A stretch of DNA of 64,000 nucleotides from Epiperipatus broadwayi (lineage: Eukaryota > Onychophora > Udeonychophora > Euonychophora > Peripatidae): contig JAQFVV010000072.1 of NCBI GenBank assembly GCA_028023455.1, forward strand, positions 5,634,794 through 5,698,793, read 5' to 3'. The number at the start of each line of letters is the position of its first letter. Within the stretch, counting starts at the first letter, position 1. The notes under the pieces were generated by a model. It was given only the letters and a program-made list of their open reading frames with translations, searched no databases and had not been told where the DNA came from. Below are positions 34,200 to 44,760 of this stretch, in pieces. The position numbers and the translations under genes are program-made.

Positions 34200-34985
34200 A
34201 ATGGAGTAAATTATCCTTCCCAGGCTATGACCTAAAAGCACTCTAAATGGTGAATGAAGAATCAAGAATAGAATTAATTGATCTATTCTTGATAGCTCTG
34301 ATGGTTGTACCTTTGTCAACATTGACGGTAATTCAGGTGAAATTAATTTAACAATCAGATGAAATATGACACTTAAAGAGACAAGAATCTCACTTTTAAT
34401 AGCACCTTGATTGTAAGAATTAAACTTTAAATTAAATCTCAGTGTATATATAAAGAAAGGGAGTAAATTACCCACTTCCAGACTATGACTTAAAAGCACT
34501 CTAAATGTTGTCAAGAATAGAATGAATTCAATTATGCTTAGTAGCTCTAATGGTTATAAGCATATGTTTGTCAATATTGTTGGTAATTCAGCATGAAATT
34601 AATTTGTCAACCAGATGGAACATAGCACTTAAAGAGTTATTAAATTCATAATTAATTACACGTGGCTAGAAACAGTAGCTCACTTTTAAAACATTGATTA
34701 TAATAATTAAACAAGATTTAATACATAAATTTTAAATTAAACATAGCTTAATATATATATATATAAACAAAGGGAGTAATTAATAATGAGCTTAATACTT
34801 TTTAACTGCCATCTTCCGGCTGGTTGATACATTAATTTCACTTTGAATTACGAACAATATTGAAAGAAATGTTTGTAAACATCAGAGTTACCAAGAATAG
34901 ATGGATTCATTCTATTCTTGATTCTTTATTCAACATTTAGAGTGCTTTTAGTCAGAGCCTATGGGAGGGTGTTTTGCTTCCTTTG
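34200..34985. repeat. Family F fold-back repeat with a direct duplication
   Basis: 34,200-34,400 and 34,470-34,640 are direct copies (CTATGACTTAAAAGCACTCT, then CAAGAATAGA, GTTGGTAATTCA, CACTTAAAGAG). 34,800-34,985 is inverted relative to them and ends with the complement AGAGTGCTTTTAGTCAGAGC. The AAAAGCACT terminus resembles the 3' end of the Penelope-like remnant at 58.97 kb. Confidence 0.7.
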
Positions 34986-35234
34986 TTTGCATACACATTG
35001 AACTATGTTTAATTTAAAGTTTTTATATTTTGTAAAAGTAAATTAGAGAAATATGCATTAAATGTTAAGGCTCATAATTACTAGAATTTTTAATTTAGAT
35101 GAAAAAAAGGTAAAACAGTTTTTTTAATTAAATAACTCACTGCAGGGCTAAGGACTCTCCTATTGCACCTCATAGAGAAATTATGCAGATGAATATTCAA
35201 ATGTTTTTTTAGTCTTGTTTTAATTCCATAGCTA

Positions 35235-35295
35235 AGAATAATTAGACATCCATTTACTGACCAAGGTTGGATGGTTAGATAGATTAGCTACAGGT
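35235..35295 (-). repeat. SINE body fragment
   Basis: TTAGACATCCATTTACTGAC and AAGGTTGGATGGTTAG match the complement of the 39.9-kb SINE body. Confidence 0.5.
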
Positions 35296-35859
35296 CATAT
35301 TATCTAGAATGAAACAGATCAAATGCATAACAAGTAAATGCACTACCTCACACTACAATGTTCCTTATTAATTTACTTATCGTTTTTTTAATTCTGCATT
35401 TTCATGTTTTATTGTGATCTTAGAATACTAAATTATACATGATTTGTGAATTTAATATATAAACAGTAGTGACCAGTGATATTTACAAATATCTAAATCA
35501 CTTTTTATAAAAGAAAACTATAAGTATCTCATCAAGTCAGGACAGTCTTTGGTAATAGAAATGATACCATATCATGTTTAGTGATGATTCAACCAAGCTA
35601 CAACAATCACTGTTTCTGTCTAGAAATAATGCAGCTCAAGACTAAATACACTGTTACCCACAGAAATCACATTATGCCTCTTTTATGTATTAATGCATGA
35701 TGAACCCCTCTTCACCACTCCATTATTACTAATGAATTTTGCATTACATTAAAATAATTTTTGTTTTTAAAATAAGTACAAAAATACTCACTTGACCATC
35801 ACAATTTATCTTCATCCTATTCTAGAACCATCTATTGTTAATAATGGACACAAGTACTG

Positions 35860-35920
35860 TTACAATATCTTCATGCTCATAATGGTTTCTGACTTTTGTC
35901 TTCATCAGTGAAGACTAGGA
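35860..35920 (-). ncRNA. Hammerhead ribozyme, core intact, cleavage triplet mutated
   Basis: Minus strand: CTGATGA (complement 35902-35908), helix II GAC/GTC with loop AAAA, GAAA, then a loop and GCA (complement 35874-35876) where GTA would be expected. Helix I is a clean 6 bp (GTCTTCA side with TGAAGA). One T-to-C transition at the cleavage triplet is the only evident defect besides an A-A next to helix II. Confidence 0.65.
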
Positions 35921-36244
35921 TACAAAGCTAGAACTAAAAAAACTTATTTGCATCTAGAAGCCACCATTTGCTCCTTTTTATAGCTTGAAATTTTAAAAAA
36001 TCTAAGGTTTTGAACTCAGGTCCAACTCATTAACATACTTTACAGATCAAACACCAGGTTAATATTTATATATTTTAGAGATCTCAATTTCATACCAGCT
36101 GTTAGTCTTTCCACTCTTTGGCTAAGAAGATTAGTATCAACAGCAACCTTTCTGATGTATCTCAAAGAGCAGCTCTTTTCACTTTATTGTAGACATCAGT
36201 AATAAGCTTGAGTAATTCATTGAATACCATGATATAGGGTTTTA

Positions 36245-36300
36245 ATATTCCTATACTCAGCTAAGTTTATGGCTTTTGGCCTTTATCGATGTACTTTACC
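36245..36300 (-). ncRNA. Degenerate hammerhead-like region (A-like)
   Basis: Minus strand: TCGATAA in place of CTGATGA, helix II GGC/GCC with loop CAAAA kept, TAAA in place of GAAA. Recognisable only by collinearity with the previous unit. Confidence 0.4.
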
Positions 36301-36594
36301 AATGCACTGAAGCATTTAGTTGACACTCTTTATTCCTTCAAACTATTAAAGCTAAAAGCCTGAGTCTAAGCTAACTTACTTGCACACTTACATAGATCTG
36401 ACATCAAGTTAATTCTATATATTTTAAGGATATCTTGTTTTACGTCAATTGTAGCCTTCCACATTTTACTCTTTTCAGAAGATTAATACCAATATCTTGT
36501 GAATAGAGTAGGATGAGGAAATCTGCTTTTGGAAGCTTACAAATAAGAATATGAGAATGCATATGAATCTGATATTGTTGTGATACTAACCTGA

Positions 36595-36680
36595 ACTTTT
36601 ATTTTTTATTTTTGGAGAAGTTAGATACCCATTTACCAGCAAGTATTGGATGGCTAGCTTGAGTGATATTCTTTTGTGTG
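36595..36680 (-). repeat. SINE body fragment
   Basis: TTAGATACCCATTTACCAGC and AAGTATTGGATGGCTAGC match the complement of the SINE body at 39.9 kb. Confidence 0.5.
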
Positions 36681-37079
36681 AATACCATTATCACTCTTGG
36701 AAGACTTTGTCAATATCATAAAACAGACTATAACTTGAGATCTTAATGATTATAGTTATGCAAATCTTGCATATTTGCATAATCATATGGAACTAGATAA
36801 TCATTAAGATCTGTCAACATTTCACATCATTGAGAACTTAAAATATAGGTTTATTCTCTCTCTGGTTTTTATACATTTCTTTAAAATATTTATTACTGGC
36901 ATTTGATTTTATGCATTTCATGACTTTTGCTTTATTTACATTATTATCATTTCTAGTTTAGCGCTGGGTATATACAAAGTTGAAATATAGCATCCATACA
37001 TTAACAAGTGATCGTATATTGATTTAATAAGTATTATCTGAATCAATACATATGCTCTAACGGACTTTTTGTTTTACAG

Positions 37080-37138
37080 TTTGAACGTTTAGCTAGCAAA
37101 TATAAACATAAAGACAACGGATGGTCCAGAGACTGCAG
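37080..37138 (+). CDS. Candidate 59-bp internal exon (tentative)
   Basis: TTTTTGTTTTACAG (37,066-37,079) is a good acceptor with a pyrimidine tract, and CAG followed by GTATGTG (37,139) is a good donor. Between them only one frame is open: FERLASKYKHKDNGWSRDC. The other two frames stop at once. The stretch is compositionally coding-like and lies in the most repeat-free part of the window, 1.3 kb upstream of the promoter described below, so it would belong to a different transcript or an upstream promoter of the same gene. I do not recognise the protein. Confidence 0.35.
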
Positions 37139-38314
37139 GTATGTGATATTTCCGTCATTAGGGATACATTCGTGTTGCTTTAAAATAATTACCGATAGTT
37201 ACTAGGCTAATCACGTAACATTTGGGGAACCAAGTAACAGCTTAAGCACAACAACTTTTTTAATTAAGCAAATAAATTTTGTTTTAAAAGCGTCAACATC
37301 ACGGGATAAATTCGGAATATTAAGATTTAACCGCCTTTAAAAGATTTATTATGCTTATAGATTGATTAAAAAGCGGAATTTTAAACACACATACGCATGT
37401 ATGAGTGTTATGCAAATTAGGTGTTGTTAAATGCACTTTATTTTAATTAGGACATTATACACATATGCATCAAATAAATGTTATTTTATATATTATTTTA
37501 ATTAGAATATGGTGCATAGTTCTATGGTTTATTTTTTCAAGCATTACGTTTAAAAGGATGAGATAACACAATCCCCCCCCCCTCACAATCATAACTGATT
37601 AGCTTTCAACACAGAAATATTTAAAGCTTTTAACATTTATTCCCATCTCTATAATAATTTTGTTTGTCATATATCTGTTATGCACAAGGTTTACAATTTT
37701 ATCTGGCAGCTTCCGAACTCTGATTCATTTCCTACCCAGAAAACAATTTATAACTTCTACATTGAAAAATCATTCAACGTTAGCTCTTTTTAAACAGAAA
37801 GTAATCGATAAGTGCATTATTAATATCAAACCTTCTTTAAATTTAATTTTACCTTTATTGTTAAACTTCACCTATTATTATTTATTTCCAAATTAAATTT
37901 TATTATGTTTCCTCTTGACCTCTGCGTTTAACAAATTATTATAAATATATTACGCGGAATATTTTATTAAATGCGTTTGACTAATAACATTTACAACAAA
38001 TAAAATATTTTAGCGCGCGCACGCGTACCCACCCACAAATATAAACGTGTACAATTTTGTAAAATATTCAAAAAATAACTTTTTTTTATTTTTGATATTT
38101 CAGCTTCTTTTATAAATCATCAAATACGTAATTAGCGGTATTGTTACCTGTTGACTTTACAAATAAAACTTTTTTTTCGAATTTCATTCTAGTAACACTA
38201 ATATTAATCGCAGTCCATTGTTCTCTCAACATACGGATGGTTGCTCTTCATGTTATCTAATTGATATTAAAGGACGAGACATTCCAAAACTCCCGGTATT
38301 ACTCATGAATCTTC
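37139..38314. other. Repeat-poor upstream region of the host promoter
   Basis: No family A, B or SINE copies were recognised. It holds a C-run (37,574-37,582) and a GCGCGCGCACGCG patch (38,014-38,026), the most CpG-rich spot in the window. A plus frame at 37,660-37,896 shows no known domain. Confidence 0.45.
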
Positions 38315-38328
38315 ATTACTATAGCAAC
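38315..38328 (+). promoter_or_regulatory. X-box-like RFX site
   Basis: ATTACTATAGCAAC fits the X-box consensus RYYNYYATRRNRAC at every position. It sits 64 to 51 bp upstream of the predicted transcription start and 153 bp upstream of the ATG. In animals such sites near promoters mark RFX-regulated genes, many of them ciliary. A 14-mer this degenerate is expected about once or twice by chance in 64 kb, so the position is the main support. Confidence 0.45.
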
Positions 38329-38348
38329 TAGCTGTGAAACAAAACTCT

Positions 38349-38382
38349 TATAAAACTGTCTCATAATCTCATCATCTCAATC
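38349..38382 (+). promoter_or_regulatory. TATA box plus initiator
   Basis: TATAAAA at 38349-38355 and an initiator-like TCTCAATCC, with the central A at 38379, are 30 bp apart, which is the standard spacing. A second initiator-like string TCAGTT lies at 38401-38406. This gives a predicted 5' UTR of about 100 bp before the ATG at 38,481. Confidence 0.55.
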
Positions 38383-38480
38383 CGAACGAAGGAGTACCGT
38401 TCAGTTTTGCGTTGATCAAGCTTTGAATTTTATACCAAAGGAATTTATCTTATATAAGAATAATATTCATTTAAAACATA

Positions 38481-38541
38481 ATGGCGTGGACTAGTTTGGC
38501 CGTGATTTTTTCTGCTTATCTAATGTTAGGGACAATTAAAG
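38481..38541 (+). CDS. First coding exon: signal peptide of a secreted or membrane protein
   Basis: The ATG is in a good context (A at -3, G at +4) with no upstream ATG between the predicted start and here. It encodes MAWTSLAVIFSAYLMLGTIK plus one base, then a textbook donor GTAAGT at 38,542. The peptide has a short N-terminal region and a hydrophobic core of about 14 residues, as in a cleavable signal sequence. The intron is phase 1, common after signal-peptide exons of modular extracellular proteins. Later exons were not found in the next 25 kb, so the first intron is long or the exons are short. The identity of the protein cannot be given. Confidence 0.6.
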
Positions 38542-38547
38542 GTAAGT

Positions 38548-39084
38548 TGGACTAAATGCTTTTTAAAAAATATATATATAATAGCGAAAGTGTGCATTTT
38601 CTTGAAGGAATGTGGAAGAGATCGAGAATTTATTTTGAAGATAATTTTATTATGCAAAAATTGCTAATTTTACTGTTATTGTTAGTATTATTAAATATAA
38701 GCTTTATTTTATTTAAAAATAATATCAAATGATATATTTAAATCGGCAATTTTTTACGCAATATTTAAATAAAGTAAAATCGTTAGTTATTACCGTTCGC
38801 TTAAAAAAAAAAATCATTTTCTATAAAGAGTTTTTAGAAAAAAAATCTCTATATAGTCTACATTATGCATATAGGTGTATCTAATGTTACACACATTTTT
38901 ATTATAATTATTACAATAATAATCCCCCTGGTCCTAATATAGTAATCTAAAATTACCTGACAACTCAACAAACTATCTTTGTGGATGTTCAAAAACTAAA
39001 TTTAATAAGCATAAAACGTGCACGCATCAGTACCATACGGGCGTATAATAGACATTAATGTAATTTTCAATTATATTATTCAAA
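38548..39084 (+). other. First-intron sequence without recognised features
   Basis: AT-rich; no exon candidates with both splice sites and an open frame were noticed. Confidence 0.35.
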
Positions 39085-39310
39085 TTTATTCATCGGCCTT
39101 CCATGCCTACTGGTGTTCGAATCCTGATCTTTCGAGTCGAGGCCAAGTGATTTTTTTTTTTAAATAGCCATAATATTTTTTTCTCAGTAACTAACCCATA
39201 ATCAACCCCCAGACAACTAACCAACAACGTTATTGACAAAATGGGTACGTAGCTATCCTTAGCTAGCGGCTAAAAGTAGGAGAAAAAATCGTCAAATCTT
39301 CATCACCTGG
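39085..39310 (+). mobile_element. SINE with tRNA-like head, copy 1
   Basis: Box B GGTGTTCGAATCCTG (39,110), a T-run, then CTCAGTAACTAACCCATAAT, ACTAACCAACAACG, GGTACGTAGCTATCC, TAGGAGAAAAAATCG. Collinear with 39,785-40,040. Head partly decayed. Confidence 0.65.
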
Positions 39311-39504
39311 TAATTAGCAAATCTGGTGAATACTGCTTCTCTTATACAGTTCCTTTATGAAGGGATGCCAAAGGGCTTTTGCTCCGGCCATATATACATA
39401 ATACTATGGAGCATATTTATTTCATTATATAAAAGTTTTCGCGTTCTGGAAAGAAATATTAAATGTATGATTATGCAAATGCTCCTAATCGCCCTACGTG
39501 ATTT

Positions 39505-39600
39505 AATATAATGGTAGAAAGGCAGAATGCCCGTGGGTGGCGGTTCATCTCCATCATATCTGGAGCTCGAATTTCTTATGAATTCCCGAGCAATAAAACA
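39505..39600 (+). mobile_element. Second tRNA-like SINE family, copy 1
   Basis: AATATAATGGTAGAAAGGC and GGTTCATCTCC are box A/B-like. The tail TCGAATTTCTTATGAATTCC and CGAGCAATAA is shared with 41,217-41,340 (TCGAATTTGTAATGAACAC, CGAATAATAA). Confidence 0.55.
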
Positions 39601-39784
39601 TTCGATTATTTTTATTTATATACTCATGTAAATATAACCAAAACACGGACTAATTTCGTTTATATAAAATTTTACATTTAGAAGCGGAGGTTTCTTCAAA
39701 TTCTGTTTTTGTCTCTTTTTTACTAATAATTTCTAAGTATAATCGAATACAAATCAAAACAAATGTGTTTTTTTAAATAAGACA

Positions 39785-40040
39785 AAGCATTTTAGTGAAG
39801 TGGCTAGTTATACTTCGGCATTGTAGTGCAGATTTAACATATTCTCCTGGGGTTCGAATATGAATGAAATGATTTTTTTTCAAAAAGCTTAAAATTTTTC
39901 TCTCAGGTAGTTGGGTCATAGCCAATCCTACTAATCACTCAACACTGATCGGTAAATGGTTATCTAGGTATTTTTAGCTCTACAGGTTAAACTAAGAATT
40001 GAAAAATCCGGAAATACTCGCTACTAGTAATTAAGTAAGT
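39785..40040 (+). mobile_element. SINE with tRNA-like head, copy 2 (fullest)
   Basis: Head: GAAGTGGCTAGTTATAC (box A region) and GGGGTTCGAATATG (box B). Body: TTTCTCTCAGGTAGTTGGG, TACTAATCACTCAACACTG, CGGTAAATGGTTATCTAG, GTTAAACTAAGAATTG. The body block from CAATC to ATCTAG is the part found as fragments at 0.9, 28.7, 35.2, 36.6 and 59.9 kb, so it may be a conserved SINE core domain. Confidence 0.7.
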
Positions 40041-40473
40041 TCGTTAAGTCCCGCATTTTCCATCGCACTTCTCTTAAGGGAGTTTTTTTTCATAGCGGTC
40101 TATTTATTAAAAGTCTGTTTTACTGAAGAAACCTACCTTTCTTTATTAGTTGACCATTTATTATGGACGTCATATATTTATTTATCTTTAATGGTAAAAA
40201 AACAACAACTTGATAATGTACGATATTTAATACAAATATTTTTGAGCATGAAAATAAATTATCGATTTTACTTCTTTTTCCCCCATTAAACACCGCCGCT
40301 CTCGATTAGATAGAAGATATGGGCGCTTATCAAACGTTATATTTCTAAATAAACGTACATCCTAAATTAAAAAAATTATGAAAGTTAACTAAAAAGTGAT
40401 TTTAATTCTGCGTTTTATAATAAAAATTACCTTCACTCTAAGATTACTATTAATCAAAATGTCTTGTATAAAT
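40041..40473. other. Gene-free stretch
   Basis: Nothing recognised. Confidence 0.35.
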
Positions 40474-41200
40474 TATTAATATCAAATGTAATAACTGAAA
40501 CACAGGTTTATAATATACCTGTGTCTATATATGTAATATATAGGGTATATGAGCACAGACTTTCAAATGACCCACCACTCTCCACTCTATCTAATAACAC
40601 TGATACACTCAAGCACATATATGCTGAAAAGATAAATAATCACCAATATACGTATTTCATGCTAAACCAGAAATCATCAGATGGTCCAGATTATCATCTC
40701 CCATACATATATACTATAAGTGCTCAGATATATATTAAGATAGACAATCTTCATACTTTAATGGACAGGCTCCAAACTACTACACCCTCCAACTCTTCAA
40801 CCGTCCATTCAAATGAAAATCTGATGATGGAATGCTCGAAGGCTACCCTGAGGCCGAGATTCTTGTCACACCCATGTTGACCTAAAGTCAATCTGAACCC
40901 CACAGGTACAGGACATAATCCATTTAATACATATGCAAGGATGGGTAGACATCTCTACAATGTAATAACTGAAACACAGGCTTATAATATACCTGTGTCT
41001 ATATATGTAATATATTACATATATTCAGTTATTACATTGTAGAGATGATTGCTGGTTTAGCATGAAATACATATATTGGTGATTATTTATCTTTTCAGCA
41101 TATATGTGCTTGAGTGTATCAGTGTTATTAGATAGAGTGGAGAGTGGTGGGTCATTTGAAAGTCTGTGCTCATATACCCTATATATTAATATCAAATGTA
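40474..41200. repeat. Family B fold-back element with 17-bp TSD
   Basis: A perfect 17-bp duplication TATTAATATCAAATGTA lies at 40474-40490 and 41184-41200. The insert starts ATAACTGAAACACAGG. It contains one long arm (to about 40,960) and a second inner copy of the terminus (TGTAATAACTGAAACACAGG at 40,963), then its inverse and a shorter inverse arm ending AGTCTGTGCTCATATACCC. The arm that carries TCTGATGATGGAATGC is present once. The plus-strand frame through it is not a gene. Confidence 0.9.
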
Positions 41201-41216
41201 TATAAATTTATGCCCT

Positions 41217-41340
41217 GCATGGTTTAATTAATATAGTGTAAGGATATTAGACTCTGGAACGTAAAGTCCTAGGATTGATTACATTTGTGGCACTTCCGGC
41301 AGTCGAATTTGTAATGAACACTCGAATAATAACGATATAC
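41217..41340 (+). mobile_element. Second tRNA-like SINE family, copy 2
   Basis: Head AATATAGTGTAAGGATATTA and box-B-like AGGATTGATTAC, then CGAATTTGTAATGAACAC and CGAATAATAACG. Same family as 39,505. Confidence 0.5.
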
Positions 41341-41699
41341 ATACAATAGGTATTAGTTTTCAGTTCCTCAATAATGTTGACGTATATAATATTATGATTA
41401 TTACATTACTTTATTGTACCATTTTATAATACTTAATGTTAGCATTCAAAAAAATCAGAATTATTTTGCCATTATGATGAATAATATTGTTGATTATCAA
41501 TGTAAAGTTCACAATATAGCTTTAAATATAAAGATGCTGGAATAAATTGCATATAAGGACATGCATGGTAAGCAATGGAAAGTTTTGCTATTCGTTAATG
41601 ATGAGCAAATATTATTAATTAGACATAGCTACCTGCACTTGCATTTAGATAGATATCTTAATTTATTATTTTAATGTTAATAATAAAATGTGTGCAAGT

Positions 41700-42260
41700 G
41701 CATGCATGGCATTTCAGAGAAAATGCGAGGCCTGGGGCAACTAATATTTTAGAGGTCCTTCAAAATTTAAAATAAAATGGGGGGGGGGAGAATGAGAGTT
41801 TTTACTTACAGGGCTGAAAACAGAAATCTGTGAGTAGTTAGTTAAGAGTCACAGAAACAATCAAGCAGATCAGATCCAGGTAGTACTTGGATAGGGTAGA
41901 TTCACTCTAGCACTGTTATTATCATAAAACACTGTTAGCACAGAACTGACCGACAGCGAGCTGAAACTATTAGTTCTGCTAGTCACCGAGTGTTGCAGTC
42001 GCTTTTTTTGCAGAGTCATCAAATTGGCACCTCATCCCTAAACTGGTTTACATTTTCAACTCATGGTATTCCTGCTTCAAAAAGTTTCTTTTGAATATTA
42101 ATTGTAAAATTGAGGCTGTTCTATGGGCTGTGACATCGCTTTGCCTTCTCTTATATTTTTGATTAACATATTGAATTGCCAAGTTGAGGCTCCTAATATT
42201 ATGAGGCCTGAGACAGCTGCCCCTCCTGCCCCCTCCCTCTGATTGGTCCTGTATGCATGA
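41700..42260. mobile_element. hAT-like DNA transposon remnant (tentative)
   Basis: GCGAGGCCTGGGGCAACTAA (41,727) and a related ATGAGGCCTGAGACAGCTGC (42,200), the latter leading into CCCCTCCTGCCCCCTCCCTC, resemble the GC-rich ends of animal hAT elements related to TTF/ZMYM-type transposases. There is a G-run at 41,780-41,789. The interior has no transposase frame. The GC content is unlike the surroundings, which suggests a recent arrival. Confidence 0.4.
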
Positions 42261-42890
42261 ATGTTTGAGTAGAGTGGCAACTAAGCTTATGTTTAACTTC
42301 ATATCTACGTTTATTTATTTTTGTAAAAGTTCAAAATAAATTAAGATTGTAAGCTATTATGCAAAACAACTCTAGGGATATATTTAAATCACAGCACAAC
42401 TCTTTTATAGAAGGTTGCAAAAGATGTGTTAATTAATATGCAAAAGATGTGTTAATTAACTGACTTTTCATATAAAAATAAGAGGGAATCATTAAAGTTT
42501 GTGATATTAGTTAGAATATACTATTAGTCCAAGCTTGCATACTGTTAAACTATCAATAATACTTTAATCAATTATTCCATAAATATGTAGTAATCCAGTC
42601 AATTATATCCCAGTAATATTTGTCAACTCCTTGCTAAAATAATCATATAATCAGCATATCTAGAACAATTATTTTATGGCTTTTAACACCAATTTTCACC
42701 TAGGTGAACCAACTACTCAGGCATTCCACAAAGATTAAAGTTGATATATATAACAGTGGTTTTGATTGATTGCATTGTTAAAATAGGAGTAGCAAAAATG
42801 GCAAGATGACAATAAAGATGATTAATAATTTTTTCATCAAGTATTAATCAAATTGAAGTTAAATGTGCAACATTTAATTTGCATATAATT
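42261..42890. other. Gene-free AT-rich stretch
   Basis: A short tandem (GCAAAAGATGTGTTAATTAA twice, about 42,418-42,460). No gene recognised. Confidence 0.35.
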
Positions 42891-44020
42891 TATTTTCAGT
42901 TTGAATAAATATTTGAAAACCAGGCACTCTTCACAACATGGAGCTTAATTGTAAGTATAGGGGATTTGAACTCAGATTTTCAAGCACCCTCCATCTACCC
43001 ACACTATCTCATACAACTGATACACATGACCATACACATATAGAAAATATAAATAATCACCAATATATGTATTTCATGCCAAACCAGCATTCATCAGTTG
43101 GTCCAGATTATCATCTCCCATATATATATATAATCAGTGCTCAGTTTATATTATGACAGCAAATCTTCATACTTTAATGGACAGGCTTCAATCTACTCCA
43201 ACCTCCAACTTTTCAGCCATCCATATCATTGAAAATCTGATGATGAAAACCCAAATTCCATGCTGATGCCAACATTATGGCCATGCCCATGTTGACCTCA
43301 AGTAACTCTAACCCTCATGTATAGGATCTTATCCATTTAAATACATAGAAGAGGGATGGGGAGGATACATACAAGCTTGATGTGTAAATATGATGAGTGC
43401 TGTTTTGGCATGAAATACATATATTGGTGATTATTTTTCTTTTCTACATGTGAGTGAACATGTGTATCTGTTGTCTGAGATAGTGTGGATAGATGGAGGG
43501 TGCTTGAAAATCTGAGTTCATATCCCTTATACTTACAATTAAGCTCCAGGTTTGTGAAGAGAGCCTGGTTTTCAAATATTTACACATCAAGATTTATCCT
43601 GCCCATCCCTTTCTATGTATTTAAATGGATAAGGTCCTATATATGAGGGATCAGAGTGACTTGAGGTCAACATGGGCATGGCAATAATATTGGTATCAGC
43701 ATGGGATTTGGATTTTCATCATCAAATTTTCAAAGATATGGATAGCTGAAAAGTTGAGGTTGGAGTAGATTCAATCCTGTCCATTAAAGTATGAAGATTT
43801 GCTATCTTAATATAAACTGAGCACTGATTATATATATGTGTGGGAGATGATGATCTGAATCAATTGATGAGTGCTGGTTTGGCATAAAATATGTGTATTG
43901 GTGATTATTTATCTTTTCTACATGTGTGTGGTCATGTGTATCAGTTGTATGAGATAGTGTGGATAAATGGAGGGTGCTTGAAAAACTGAGTTCAAATCCC
44001 TATATTTTCAGTTTGAATAA
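42891..44020. repeat. Large family B fold-back element with 18-bp TSD
   Basis: A perfect 18-bp duplication TATTTTCAGTTTGAATAA lies at 42891-42908 and 44003-44020. Three segments lie between: a full arm (about 42,903-43,390) starting AAATATTTGAAAACCAGG; a partial inverse arm (43,391-43,590) ending CCTGGTTTTCAAATATTT; and a second, nearly full inverse arm (43,591-44,002) ending GAGTTCAAATCCCTA. So one insertion event carries sense, partial antisense and full antisense copies of the same unit. Confidence 0.92.
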
Positions 44021-44164
44021 TTTTTTTTTCAAGATAAACTATTTTTTAATAAATTTATTACTAAGTGCGAAAATTGTAAAAATTATTTATTTATTTAAAG
44101 AAATGAAAAAAAAAAAAAACATACATTAGCTAGATTTTTTCTTTCCATTGATATAAATTTAAAT

Positions 44165-44760
44165 ATATTTTAAAAGCACCATGTAATTATGAATAATATG
44201 TAAAAAAGAAAACCTTTTTTTAAATACTGCTTTTATGTAAATAATTGACTAAAAAGTACAAAATAAGAAAATAATCCAGCTCTTGGTTAATTTGCCATTC
44301 TTGGAAAATATTTAGAGATCTTAAGAATCTTTACTTGTTATAAAACAATTGGTTTTATTGAAAGAATATTGTCATTTAAATAAAATCATTTGAGACTCAA
44401 GTAAATCATAAATATCAAAAAGACCTCAAATGCTTTTATGTAATAACAATATACCTGTAATTTCCAATTGTTTTATATCAAGTCTAGATTCTTAAGACTT
44501 CTATTTTCCAAAAACTGCAAATCAAAAAACATATTACTTTGCTGATTACTTTATTATTTTTTTCCGTATGTCATAGCATCAGCCGGGATGCGAACCCATA
44601 CCCGTCTGCAACCAACTACTTGCTTGCAAGGTGGTGCGATGACCTCACGGCTAACATCGCTTGACTGTACTTTTTAGTTGACTATTTACATGAAAGCATT
44701 ATTTAAAAAAGTTTTTTTTTAATATTATTTTTTGCCTTTTTAATTATACTTACATATTAT
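44165..44760. repeat. Hairpin interrupted by a SINE
   Basis: Nested inverted blocks: TAAATAATTGACTAAAAAGT (44,237) against ACTTTTTAGTTGACTATTTA (44,670), CTTAAGAATC against GATTCTTAAG, and a centre near 44,400. The SINE at 44,562-44,668 sits only in the right arm, so the hairpin is older. Confidence 0.75.
44562..44668 (-). mobile_element. tRNA-derived SINE copy, nested in a hairpin
   Basis: Minus strand has AGCGATGTTAGCCGTGAGG, TGCAAGCAAG and GGGTTCGCATCCCGGC, then GATGCTATGACATACGG and an A-run. The head differs from the 10.5-kb copy in the variable region, so it may be a subfamily. Confidence 0.7.

Larger units (their letters stand above)
35800..36420. repeat. A-like repeats, two tandem ribozyme-bearing units
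   Basis: Two units in direct orientation: about 35,800-36,100 and 36,110-36,420. Each has a ribozyme-region core (35,874-35,908; 36,258-36,291), then a GGTCCAACTC/GAGTCTAAGCT body and an ATATATTTTA junction. Direct tandem arrangement of ribozyme-carrying units is the organisation expected of retrozymes, unlike the inverted arrangement elsewhere in this window. Confidence 0.6.

Noticed and set aside
37660-37896. 78-codon plus-strand frame near the host promoter as an exon
   Set aside because: No splice sites or domain were evident and the composition is that of AT-rich background.
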